Origin: OLB9 sp041392785
GTDB taxonomy: Bacteria; Bacteroidota; Bacteroidia; Chitinophagales; Saprospiraceae
NCBI GenBank assembly: GCA_041392785.1
Contig: JAWKLK010000005.1
Span: 224,791 to 288,790 of the forward strand
Length of the DNA: 64,000 nt
Direction of reading: 5' to 3'
Part shown: positions 55,222 to 64,000 of the stretch, piece by piece
Layout: each line of letters starts with the position of its first letter
Position numbering within the stretch: the stretch's first letter is position 1
Notes under the pieces: model-generated
Seen by the model: only the letters and a program-made list of their open reading frames with translations
Databases searched by the model: none
Told to the model about the DNA's origin: nothing
Translations under genes and position numbers: made by a program

Positions 55222-57243
55222 TTATATTTCTGATGCTAAGTGACAAGCCTGATATATGGCAGTTTTAGCATCGAGTTCTTCAGCTTTAAAGGCCCCACCT
55301 ATCACATGCACATTTTTGAACTCTGAAGTTATACTTTCAAACAAATCTTTAGCCGAATTTTGTCCGGCGCAAAGGATTATATTATCCACTTCAAGTAATC
55401 TTGCTTCTCCATTGACAGAAATATGAAGTCCTAGATTATCAATTTTTAGGTATTCCACTCCAGATAACATCTCCACATTTCTACTTTGGAGAGTAGACTT
55501 ATGTATCCAACCAGTAGTCTTCCCTAAAGTCTGACCATGTTTACCTGAAGACCGTTTCAAAAGATAAATTTTCCTGTCATTTTCAAGAGGATGTGCTTGT
55601 TTCAATCCACCCCTATGACGATAGTGCATATCTATACCCCATTCATCAGCATAGGCTTCTACAGGAGACAACTCTTGAATTTGCTCTTCAGATAAATATT
55701 TTGCCACATCAAAACCTATTCCTCCAGAACCTATAATCGCAATCCTTTGACCAACACCTATTTTATGCATCAAAACATCAACATAACTGAGCACTTTGGG
55801 ATGGTTAATGCCTTCGATGTCTGGTATTCTCGGATCAACACCATTGGCTAAAATGATCTTATCATAATTTCTCTCATGTGCAATGCTTAATGTAAAAGGT
55901 GTATTCAAATATATATCCACATGATACTTTCGCAACATTTCTGTGAAATATCTAATCGTGTTAGAGTACACTTCCTTTCCTGGCACTTCCTTTGCCATGA
56001 GAAATTGTCCACCTAAGGATGAATTTCTTTCATACAAATGTACTTTATGCCCTCTCATTGCAGCAATATGTGCGAATGCAAGACCCGCTGGCCCACCTCC
56101 TACGACAGCAATGTTACGAGGTGTTTGCGTTGTGCGGTACACTAATTCTGTTTCATGGCAAGCTTGTGGATTTACAAGGCAAGTAGAAATTTTTAATTGG
56201 AAAGTGTGATCGAGACAAGCTTGATTACAAGCAATACAGGTATTTATTTCATTACTTTTTCCTTCTTTAGCTTTTATGACAAAATTGGGGTCAGCAAGAA
56301 AAGGCCTAGCCATTGACACTAAATCTGCATGACCAGAGTTTAGTATTTTTTCAGCTATTTCGGGTGTATTAATCCTGTTGACTGCGATAACCGGAATAGA
56401 AACTTCATTTTTCAACTTAGCGGTCACCCAAGAAAATGCGTAGGAAGGTACTACGCTCGCAATAGTTGGGATTCGAGCTTCATGCCACCCGATGCCACTA
56501 TTCAGAATATTGACACCAGCTTGTTCCAATGCTTTAGCAAAAATTGCAATTTCGTCCCAAGTGCATCCATCATCCACCAAATCTAATAATGATATTCTGA
56601 ATATGACAATAAATTCATCTCCGACAGCCGCGCGAATATTTTTCACTATTTCGAGTGGAAATTTCATCCTATTATTATAACTGCCACCCCATTCGTCGTC
56701 TCTTTGATTTGTCCTAGTAGTGAGAAACTGATTGATGAGATATCCTTCTGAACCCATGATTTCTACTCCGTCATAACCAGCCTTTTTTGCAAGATAAGCG
56801 CACTGAGCAAAATCACTAATTGTGTTTTGTATATCTGCATCTGTCATAGCCTTGGGCTTAAACATATTGATGGGTGCTTGTATAGCTGATGGAGCTAAGA
56901 TTTTAGGATGATAACCGTATCTCCCAGTGTGTAAAATTTGCATACAAATCTTTCCCCCATGAGCATGCACAGCTTCGGTAATAAGTAGATGCGCCGAAAC
57001 ATCATCTTCGGTGTGCAATTTTGCAGCTCTAGCAGAAACACATCCTTCTTCATTCGGTGAGATTCCACCGGTGATTATCAATCCCACATCACCGGCGGCG
57101 CGCATAGCATAATAGATAGCTGCTCGTTCAAAACCGCCAGGAATTTCTTCAAGGTTGGTATGCATAGAACCCATGACAACTCTATTTTTTAAAGATGTCC
57201 ATCCAAGGTCTAATGGTGTAAAAATATGCGGATAATGACTCAA
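55222..57243 (-). CDS. 2,4-dienoyl-CoA reductase-type flavoprotein (OYE-FeS-FAD)
   Basis: 673 residues, built like FadH: an N-terminal FMN TIM barrel of the old yellow enzyme type (PLDLGWTSLKNRVVMGSMHTN, QLHTGRYGYHP), a 4Fe-4S segment (CIACNQACLDH with a later CLVNP), and a C-terminal FAD/NAD(P) part (VVGGGPAGLAFAHIAAMRG and IIGSGGIGFDVA). Reduces 2,4-dienoyl-CoA during oxidation of unsaturated fatty acids, or a related enoate. First gene of the operon with the dehydrogenase. Confidence 0.93.
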   Translation of the reverse strand: MSHYPHIFTPLDLGWTSLKNRVVMGSMHTNLEEIPGGFERAAIYYAMRAAGDVGLIITGGISPNEEGCVSARAAKLHTEDDVSAHLLITEAVHAHGGKICMQILHTGRYGYHPKILAPSAIQAPINMFKPKAMTDADIQNTISDFAQCAYLAKKAGYDGVEIMGSEGYLINQFLTTRTNQRDDEWGGSYNNRMKFPLEIVKNIRAAVGDEFIVIFRISLLDLVDDGCTWDEIAIFAKALEQAGVNILNSGIGWHEARIPTIASVVPSYAFSWVTAKLKNEVSIPVIAVNRINTPEIAEKILNSGHADLVSMARPFLADPNFVIKAKEGKSNEINTCIACNQACLDHTFQLKISTCLVNPQACHETELVYRTTQTPRNIAVVGGGPAGLAFAHIAAMRGHKVHLYERNSSLGGQFLMAKEVPGKEVYSNTIRYFTEMLRKYHVDIYLNTPFTLSIAHERNYDKIILANGVDPRIPDIEGINHPKVLSYVDVLMHKIGVGQRIAIIGSGGIGFDVAKYLSEEQIQELSPVEAYADEWGIDMHYRHRGGLKQAHPLENDRKIYLLKRSSGKHGQTLGKTTGWIHKSTLQSRNVEMLSGVEYLKIDNLGLHISVNGEARLLEVDNIILCAGQNSAKDLFESITSEFKNVHVIGGAFKAEELDAKTAIYQACHLASEI

Positions 57244-57269
57244 AATAAAAAAGATTTAAATTATTGAGA

Positions 57270-57277
57270 CAAAGATA
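57270..57277 (-). promoter_or_regulatory. Possible -7 element for the reductase operon
   Basis: Minus strand TATCTTTG, a full TAnnTTTG match 26 bases upstream of the ATG at 57243. No TTG at proper spacing, so support is partial. Confidence 0.35.
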
Positions 57278-57340
57278 ATGCAATAATTTACTTTAGGTAT
57301 TTACCAATAATCTAATGATTTTCGCAACAAATATTTGATT

Positions 57341-57372
57341 TTTGGTCATATGAAAGAAATTTAAGACCTTTG
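57341..57372 (+). promoter_or_regulatory. Promoter of the UvrD/PcrA gene, near-leaderless layout
   Basis: TTTG (57341-57344), 20 bases, GACCTTTG (57365-57372, one mismatch). The ATG follows only seven bases later. Confidence 0.45.
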
Positions 57373-57379
57373 TGGTAAT

Positions 57380-59643
57380 ATGAAGGCAGTAGGTTTTTCT
57401 TATCTTAATGAATTGAATGATGTCCAAAGGGCTGCGGCTACCGCAATTGAAGGCCCAGTAATGGTAATAGCTGGCCCTGGATCGGGCAAAACGCGAGTAC
57501 TTACCTATAGGATAGCACATTTATTGAATTCTGGAATAAATCCAGGCAACATCCTTTCTCTGACATTTACAAATAAGGCAGCAAGAGAGATGAAGGATCG
57601 GATTGAAACTGTGGTTGGACCCAAAGCCCAGAGGGTTTGGGCCGGAACGTTTCACTCTCTATTTGCTCGAATTTTGAGACACGAAGCACATAAGATAGGT
57701 TATCCCAGCGACTTTACCATTTATGATACTGATGACACCAAAAGTGTCTTGTCTGATATCATCAGTCAACTTAATCTCGATAAAAAAATATATGCACCAG
57801 GATTAGTAAGATCGCGCATTTCATCTGCAAAATCAAATCTGATTACACCAAAACTTTACGTAAATAATGACGAACTAATGGCTTATGACAGAATGTCAAG
57901 AAGACCATTAATACATGCTATTTACGAAAAATATGCAGCTAAGTGCTTCAAATCGGGAGCAATGGATTTTGATGATCTTCTTTTACAAATGTATAAATTA
58001 CTCTTTCAGAATCCTGATGAAGTAAGAACAAAATATCAACAACAATTTCAATACATACTGGTAGACGAGTTTCAAGATACAAACTATTTGCAATATGAAA
58101 TTATTAAGCTATTAACGGTATATCCAGGCAGTCCAAACAACATTTGTATTGTTGGCGATGATGCACAAAGCATCTATTCTTTCAGAGGCGCTACCATTGA
58201 AAATATCCTACAATTTGAAAATGATTTTCCTCATCTCCAAACTTATAAATTAGAACAAAACTACAGATCAACTCAATTCATCGTCGAGGCGGCCAATGAA
58301 GTGATCAGAAACAATAAGCAAATACTGAAAAAAAATCTGGACAGACAGAATAGAAGGTAATAAGATAAAAATCATCAAATGTGTGTCTGAAACCGAAGAA
58401 GGAAAAAGGGTGGCAGACATGATCATTGAGCAAAAAAACAGATATAACCTACCATAATAGTGATATGCTATCTTGTATCGAACAAATGGACAATCTAGGG
58501 TCTTTGAAGAACAATTAAGGCGAATATTCCTTATAGAATCTACGAGTTTGTCATTTTATAATAGAAAAGAGATAAAAGATGTAGTAAGTTATATGCGTCT
58601 GACGGTAAATGACAAAGATGACGAAGCATTAAAACGTATCATAAACTACCCAAGAAGAGGTATAGGCAACAGCACTATTGAAGAAATAGCACGGATCGCT
58701 GAGGATAATGATATCAGCATGTGGAAGTCATTTCAAAGATAGAATTTAATGTAGGAGATTGAAAAAGTATAGGTAATTTTGTAGACCTTATTAGAACTTT
58801 TAAAGATAAAGCAGCTAGAGTAAATGCATATGAAGCTGCCAATTTCATTACTAAGTACAGTGGAATCTTGGATGATTTGAAATCTGATAAAAGCATCGAA
58901 GGTCAAGGAAGAATAGAAAATATTACTTCCTCTTTTTAGATGGTATAAAAGAGTTTGTAGATGATGATGAGTTGGACACAGAATCTGAGATCCCAGTTGC
59001 AAAAAATTTATCCACATTTTTACAGACGATTACCTTGCTCACTGATGCAGACGAAAATCAAACCAATAATGATACTGTTACATTGATGTCGGTACATGCT
59101 GCCAAAGGCCTTGAGTTCAAATCAGTCTTTGTGTCTGGCTTGGAAGAAAATGTATTCCCCAGTTATCAGGCATTAGAGGCTTTCAATGTGGATGAAGAAC
59201 GGCGGCTCTTTTATGTGGCTATCACACGGGCAGAAGAACATCTATGTCTTACCTATGCAAATAGCAGGTATCAGTATGGCAACATGCGATTTAATGACCC
59301 ATCTAGGTTTTTGGAAGAGATTTCCACATCAAATTTGGACAGTGTTATGTCGATTCAAGTGCAAAAAACTGGTTTTCCAGAACCCAAAAAACTTACTGGA
59401 AAATTCGGTTTGTCGGCTCCAAAATCGATTACCCCTTTGATGGATCCAGCAGATTTCACACCAGCAGATCCAAAAAGTATCAAAGTAGGTATGACTATTT
59501 ATCATTTGAAGTTTGGTGAAGGAGACGTAAAGTCCATAGACGAGCGTAGGGTTGCCACCATCTTTTTCAGCAATCAGGTAGACAATCCTGAAAAAAGGAT
59601 TATGCTTGACTTCTCAAAATTGCAAATCATTTCTGAAGGTTAA
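57380..59643 (+). pseudogene. UvrD/PcrA-type DNA helicase, broken by several indels
   Basis: Superfamily 1 helicase for repair and replication-conflict resolution. Residues 1-320 are intact, with AGPGSGKTRVL (Walker A), SLTFTNKAAREM, VDEFQDTN (DExx) and QSIYSFRGA/LEQNYRST. The frame then breaks near 58328 in a run of eight A; dropping one A restores KKIWTDRIEGNKIKIIKC. Further breaks occur to about 58940, after which the last 223 codons are intact (TLMSVHAAKGLEF, LFYVAITRAEEHL). The total span (about 754 codons) equals a normal PcrA, and the sequence between breaks is well conserved (TNGQSRVFEEQLRR, SFYNRKEIKDVVSYMRL). A single-base error cluster is more likely than real decay of a gene this useful. 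Confidence 0.88.
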
Positions 59644-59687
59644 TTCTTAAAAAAGTCCAATAATTTTATTTATATTACCTTTGTATT

Positions 59688-61597
59688 ATGGGATCTGAAT
59701 ACACAAGACCTTTACATGATTGGTTGCCAATAACCCAAAAGGAAGTCGATGCCAGAGGTTGGGACCAATTGGATGTCATCATAGTGAGTGGAGATGCTTA
59801 TGTAGATCATCCCACTTTTGGCACTGCTGTGATAGGCAGGATTATAGAAAGTGAAGGCTTTCGAGTAGGTATCATTCCACAGCCAAATTGGAAAGATGAT
59901 CTTAGGGATTTTAAGAAATTTGGGAAGCCAAAATACTTTTTCGGAGTGACGGCTGGTTGCATGGATTCAATGGTAAATCACTATACCGCTGGAAAAAGAA
60001 AACGATCCACTGACGGATATACTCCTGGTGGAGAAGCAGGTTTTCGTCCTGATTATGCTACCATCGTTTATTGTAATATTTTGAAGGAGTTGTATCCTGA
60101 CGTGCCAATCATGATCGGTGGTATTGAGGCATCCTTGCGTAGAGTAACCCATTATGACTATTGGTCTGATACTCTCATGCCGACTATCCTTGCCGATTCT
60201 AAAGCAGATATTTTGGTTTACGGTATGGGTGAGCAGCCTTTGAGAGATATACTCACTCTTATAAAAAAAGGTGTACCGATCACATCCATGAAGGATATCA
60301 ATCAGATAGCCTATATTTCTTCTGGAATACCCAAAATGAAAAAATGGGAAGATGTCTTTCTCAACAGCCATGAAGATTGCTTAAAAGACAAAATAAAATA
60401 CGCATCAAATTTCAAAATAGTCGAAGTAGAATCCAATAAATGGCAAGCCAGAAGAATAATTCAAGAAGTTCGAGGCAGTACCTATTAATAAACCTCCTTA
60501 TGTGACTATGACCGAGTCCGAAATGGACAAACTTCTTTGATCTACCATATACCAACTACCTCATCCAAAATACAATAAAGAGGCACTCCAGCTTATGAAA
60601 TGATCAAGTTTTCGATCAATATGCACAGAGGTTGCTTCGGTGGTTGCAGTTTTTGTACTATCTCCGCACATCAAGGAGTTTATTGCTTCGTTCAGAGCAT
60701 CCATCCTCAAGGAGGAAGAATTGACAAACATCCAGAATTCAAAGGTTATATTTGATTTAGGTGCTCCATCTGCCAACATGTACAAGATGCAAGGTAAAGA
60801 TCTAAGTATCTGCTCGATGTCAAGCGCCTAGTTGTATTCATCCTGTGATATGTTCCAATCTCGATACCTCTCACGCACCGTTAACCCAAATTTACAAAAA
60901 GGTTGATGCCAACCCCAAGGTAAAGAAAGCATATGTTGGATCAGGTATCAGATATGATTTATTGGTAGATGATTTCAATAAAAACAATCAAGACGGTAAT
61001 CACGATGCCTATATGGAACAACTGGTTACCAAACATGTCTGTGGCAGACTGAAAGTAGCTCCTGAACATACAGCAGATGCTACTTTAAAAATCATGAGAA
61101 AACCATCTTTTAAATATTTTAAAAAGTTTAAAGAAAAATATGATGCCATTCAGACAAAACATAACCTTAAACAACCTCTGATCCCCTATTTTATCAGTTC
61201 TCATCCTGGCACCACAGAAGAAGATATGGCTATATTGGCTGCGGAAACAAAGGATTTGGGATTTAAATTAGAACAAGTTCAGGATTTCACTCCTACACCG
61301 ATGACTGTTGCGACGGTTATTTATTACTCAGGTGTACATCCATACACACTCCAACCCGTAGAAACTCCAAAAACAGCAAAGGATAAAAAAACCCAAAACA
61401 ACTACTTTTTTTGGTACAAGCCTGAATTAAGATATTGGATAAAAGATCGCCTTAAAAAACTGGGAAGGATGGATTTGGCGCAAAGACTGTTATCAAGTAA
61501 ACCAAAACCCACAAGCACTAAAGATCATTCACCAGATAAAATTGAAATTTCAAAATCAAAAATAGGGTCAGTCAAAAGATATAAAGGAAAAAAATAG
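59688..61597 (+). pseudogene. YgiQ-type radical SAM protein, broken by several indels
   Basis: About 637 codons. The N-terminal 266 are intact (YVDHPTFGTAVIGRIIESEG, GVTAGCMDSMVNHYTA, MIGGIEASLRR), matching the YgiQ family of radical SAM proteins. The middle (60480-60845) holds the cluster motif RGCFGGCSFC and later DLGAPSANMYKMQGKD, but in shifting frames with stops. The last 250 codons are intact (NLDTSHAPLTQIYKKV, GSGIRYDLL, LKVAPEHTADATL, IPYFISSHPGTTEEDM). Same error zone as the helicase before it. Function of YgiQ is not well established. Confidence 0.87.
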
Positions 61598-61643
61598 AAA
61601 CTTTCCTTTCACAGCGCTACATATACCCATCAGTATTATGCAC

Positions 61644-62279
61644 TTAATCCATTAAGGATATTCCTAATGCTTCTAATGTTTCAAAATTTAGACACCCTGA
61701 AGGCAAAAGATTATCTATCTGAAAACTTCCAATATCAGATGAGAGTTTTTTATCCAATTGGTCAACATTTTTTTCTCTACTTATATATCCGATGGCTCTT
61801 AATTTTAATTGTATTTTGTGCAATAGTTCTGGAGTGACATCAGGTTGACAAACTACCTTAGTGGATGCATAGTGTTCGGCAACGGTTCTCGGATATTCTA
61901 TTTTCAGTATTTCGAAATTTTTTGATTGTATTGTATCATTGAGTATTTTGACATCACGCGAAATCTCCGGAATATTTACTTTACACCAAACCAAACAATC
62001 ATCCGGATTTCCTACACAATTTTTTTCTAATTTCTTTTCCCATTTCATACCTCCTTCCTGTATGATGATTTTGTAGGGGGTTATATCCACATATTCTTTA
62101 GTTTCGTCTCCTATGTATATTACAAATTCCTTCACCTCTACATAATTCCTTTGGGGAATCAGACACATTGCATAGCAATCATTTCCTTCTACTTCATATT
62201 CACTATAAAGGTGCTGTCTTCCTGTGGTGCATTGAAGTATGAATAATGGTAATAAAATTAGTAAAAATTGAAATTTCAT
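61644..62279 (-). CDS. Lipoprotein with possible peptidoglycan-binding-like C-terminus
   Basis: 211 residues. The signal (KFQFLLILLPLFILQC) ends in a lipobox Cys at about residue 17. The mature part has pairs of cysteines (NDCYAMC, NCVGNPDDCLVWC). The last 55 residues (LLHKIQLKLRAIGY to CLNFETLEALGI) recall the peptidoglycan-binding type 1 fold, which suggests a cell-wall association. No family recognised for the first 140 residues. Convergent with the YgiQ-type gene. Confidence 0.7.
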   Translation of the reverse strand: MKFQFLLILLPLFILQCTTGRQHLYSEYEVEGNDCYAMCLIPQRNYVEVKEFVIYIGDETKEYVDITPYKIIIQEGGMKWEKKLEKNCVGNPDDCLVWCKVNIPEISRDVKILNDTIQSKNFEILKIEYPRTVAEHYASTKVVCQPDVTPELLHKIQLKLRAIGYISREKNVDQLDKKLSSDIGSFQIDNLLPSGCLNFETLEALGISLMD

Positions 62280-62504
62280 AAGTGGTATATTTGAATAAAG
62301 TGTAGAAGCATTGTTACAATGATGGCATTCTTATTGTAAAGTTATGCCGCAACCTGATTTAAAGAATCACAATTATCTGAAAAATATTTTACATCAAGTG
62401 CCAATTACAACAGTCAATTGATTATTTTATTTTAAATAATAATGCTTAAACCAATCAAAACAAATTTGTATCAACAACCAATTGAAAATTTTTACGTTAA
62501 TGAC

Positions 62505-62534
62505 TAATATTGTAAAAATAAAACGTGTGGGGAA
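62505..62534 (+). promoter_or_regulatory. Possible promoter region of the OB-fold gene
   Basis: TAATATTG (62505-62512) is one mismatch from TAnnTTTG, with TTG at 62482-62484 and a 20-base spacer. The rest of the 255-base gap before it is AT-rich and shows no other signal. Confidence 0.3.
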
Positions 62535-62948
62535 ATGAATCTTCGTAAGATCACATTGATAGTATTGACTTTAGCATTTATTTGCGGGTTGGCAATTTAT
62601 AAAGTGTACACAAAACCTCATAAAGAGGTGACCGATGCCCACGCGGACTTCACTCTCTCTTCATCTAATTTATATCTAGCTTACTCAGAAAATGAAGATG
62701 AGGCTAATGCAAAATACCTAAACAAAATAATAGAAGTAGAAGGCAAAATTTCTACAACAAACAGCCTAGAAGGTGGAGCAAGTATAGCTCTAGATTGCGG
62801 AGATCCTATGGGCGGTATTACTTGTGAATTTGAATCTCCTGAATCTTTAAAAGGTATGTCAGTAGGTCAGTCCGTCAAAATAAAGGGTTTCTGTACGGGT
62901 AAACTCATAGATGTTGTTCTGGTAAGATGTTCTGTACAAAAAATTTAA
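62535..62948 (+). CDS. Small membrane-anchored OB-fold (tRNA_anti-like) protein
   Basis: 137 residues: an N-terminal membrane anchor (ITLIVLTLAFICGLAIYKVY), then an OB-fold segment (YLNKIIEVEGKISTT, GQSVKIKGFCTGKLIDVVLVRC) with three cysteines. It resembles the tRNA_anti-like family of Bacteroidota, whose function is unknown. It precedes the YceI gene by 58 bases on the same strand, so they may be expressed together. Confidence 0.75.
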   Translation: MNLRKITLIVLTLAFICGLAIYKVYTKPHKEVTDAHADFTLSSSNLYLAYSENEDEANAKYLNKIIEVEGKISTTNSLEGGASIALDCGDPMGGITCEFESPESLKGMSVGQSVKIKGFCTGKLIDVVLVRCSVQKI

Positions 62949-63006
62949 CATTTATTTACAAAGGTCGTTTCTGTTATTCTCGTTTAGAAGGATAAATATT
63001 AAGCAT

Positions 63007-63555
63007 ATGAAGTCATTGGTTTTAAGTTTTGTTTGTTTGAGTCTTGGTTTTTCTCTTCAAGCACAAAAGTATTTTTCGAAAAATGCCAAGGTGTCATTTG
63101 AGGCTGGAACGCCAATTGAGGATATTGATGCAGTCAATAAATCAGGTACAGTCATAATTGATCTAGCCTCCGGCAAAATAGAATCTGCAGTGTTAGTGAC
63201 TGGATTCCAATTTGAAAGAGCGTTGATGCAGGAGCATTTTAATGAAAATTATATGGAATCTTCCAAATTCCCCAAAGCCGTGTTCAAAGGTAACATGGAT
63301 ACAAAACAAGCTTCTCTTCTCACCAATAATGGTATCTATTCTATTAAAGTGACAGGAGAACTCACCATGCATGGAGTGACTAAACCCATATCCACAACTT
63401 TGGATTTCACCGTCAATTCAGGTAAAATCAAAGCATCGACTGTGTTCAATGCAGTATTAGAAGATTACAAAATAGATATTCCAGGAATAGTTAAAGATAA
63501 AATATCAAAACAAGCCAAAGTGAAAGTAGAAGTAGATCTTCAACCTTTAAAATAA
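63007..63555 (+). CDS. YceI-family lipid-binding-type periplasmic protein
   Basis: 182 residues with a signal peptide (SLVLSFVCLSLGFSLQAQ). The YceI lipocalin-like barrel is visible: VSFEAGTPIEDIDAVNKSG, FQFERALMQEHFNENYMES and FPKAVFKGN, then GELTMHGVTKPI. YceI proteins bind isoprenoid or amide lipids; the exact role here is unknown. The next gene starts 34 bases later. Confidence 0.9.
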   Translation: MKSLVLSFVCLSLGFSLQAQKYFSKNAKVSFEAGTPIEDIDAVNKSGTVIIDLASGKIESAVLVTGFQFERALMQEHFNENYMESSKFPKAVFKGNMDTKQASLLTNNGIYSIKVTGELTMHGVTKPISTTLDFTVNSGKIKASTVFNAVLEDYKIDIPGIVKDKISKQAKVKVEVDLQPLK

Positions 63556-63589
63556 TGTAAATTTCCGACTCAATCAAATTTCAAAACTT

Positions 63590-64000
63590 ATGCGAATTCT
63601 TTCCATTCTCCTTCTAGTTTTTACTTTTGTTATTCCTTCATTTAGTCAAGAGGATTTGTTATCACTCCTAGGTGATGAAGATGTAACTGAGTATGCGACT
63701 GCTAGTTTCAAAACAAATCATGTTATTAATTTGCATTCATTGGAAAATACAGCAGGCGGAGTGTTAGATTTTAAGATTAGTCATAGATTTGGCACTTTGG
63801 ACGGTGGTGCATATGAATTATTTGGTTTGGACAATTCCACTATTCGTCTAGGATTCGACTATGGTATCACTGATGCACTTACTGTGGGAATAGGAAGAAG
63901 TAGTTTTGAAAAAGTGTATGATGGATTTTTGAAGTACCGGTTTTTACGCCAAAGCAAAGGTAAAAAAAACATGCCAATAACAGCAGCGATCTTAGTCACG
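63590..64000 (+). CDS. DUF5777-type outer-membrane beta-barrel, cut by the window end
   Basis: 137 codons from ATG 63590, open to the last base. Signal peptide RILSILLLVFTFVIPSFSQ, then DLLSLLGDEDVTEYATASFK, VINLHSLENTAGGVLDFKI and SHRFGTLDGGAYELFGLDNS. These match my memory of DUF5777 barrel proteins, which are often found next to YceI proteins in Bacteroidota. The C-terminal part is outside the window. Confidence 0.8.
   Translation, partial: MRILSILLLVFTFVIPSFSQEDLLSLLGDEDVTEYATASFKTNHVINLHSLENTAGGVLDFKISHRFGTLDGGAYELFGLDNSTIRLGFDYGITDALTVGIGRSSFEKVYDGFLKYRFLRQSKGKKNMPITAAILVT

Noticed and set aside
58473..58742. Independent small gene after the helicase N-terminal part
   Set aside because: It encodes the central PcrA motifs (TNGQSRVFEEQ, RRGIGNSTIEE), so it is part of the broken helicase.
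60640..60831. Independent small gene within the YgiQ region
   Set aside because: It contains DLGAPSANMYKMQGKD of the radical SAM protein and is a piece of it.

Overview
This is an AT-rich window of about 64 kb from the chromosome of a Bacteroidota bacterium, most likely of the Saprospiria/Chitinophagia type (inference from gene content; no 16S gene is present). The evidence is consistent: several secreted proteins end in type IX secretion (T9SS) sorting domains; there is a PorV/PorQ-like barrel, a TonB-dependent receptor with a carboxypeptidase-regulatory-like N-terminal domain, and DUF4783, DUF3995 and DUF5777-type proteins; ribosome binding sites are weak, and many promoters fit the Bacteroidota pattern TTTG-N19-TAnnTTTG. 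No transposase, integrase, CRISPR array or prophage gene was found.

Layout. 1-5.2 kb: a partial modular GH13 alpha-amylase and a T9SS-exported protein, divergently transcribed. 5.2-14.7 kb: gpmI-purL, a DUF4783 protein, acyl-CoA dehydrogenase plus site-2 protease, a gene remnant, and a D-cysteine desulfhydrase-like enzyme. 14.8-19.7 kb: lysS-plsC, a HEAT-repeat/cyclophilin lipoprotein, smpB. 19.7-24.1 kb: a carotenoid cluster with a MerR regulator that carries the residues of B12-dependent CarH photoreceptors, then crtI, crtB, crtZ and a two-part-type lycopene cyclase; together they predict synthesis of a zeaxanthin-type pigment from geranylgeranyl diphosphate. 24.1-32.2 kb: a large reprolysin-like metalloprotease, lipA, a tRNA with CAU anticodon, a MATE exporter and an M15 peptidase.

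32.2-37.6 kb is the most unusual part. It is a tandem pair of two-gene modules (lipoprotein A followed by T9SS-secreted protein B). The promoter and signal region of A and the sorting domain of B are almost identical between modules, while everything between has diverged strongly. The A reading frame begins with an 11-bp tandem repeat present 4 times in one module (in frame) and 6 times in the other (out of frame), which is the arrangement of a phase-variable switch. An 87-bp piece of a B-type core lies about 20 kb away, at 13.55 kb.

37.6-45.1 kb holds housekeeping genes (hflX, a glycosyltransferase, cysQ, an alkA-like glycosylase, folB, an mltD-like lytic transglycosylase, lolD-HIT-greA). 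45.2-54.1 kb is a TonB receptor / large secreted protein / PorV-like operon with a Fur-like site upstream. 54.3-57.2 kb holds a D-2-hydroxyacid dehydrogenase and a 2,4-dienoyl-CoA reductase-type enzyme. 57.4-61.6 kb holds a UvrD/PcrA helicase and a YgiQ-type radical SAM protein, both broken by a dense run of single-base indels that looks more like poor sequence than decay. 61.6-64 kb holds a lipoprotein, an OB-fold protein, a YceI protein and a partial DUF5777-type barrel.

All family names come from reading motifs by eye; no database search was run.
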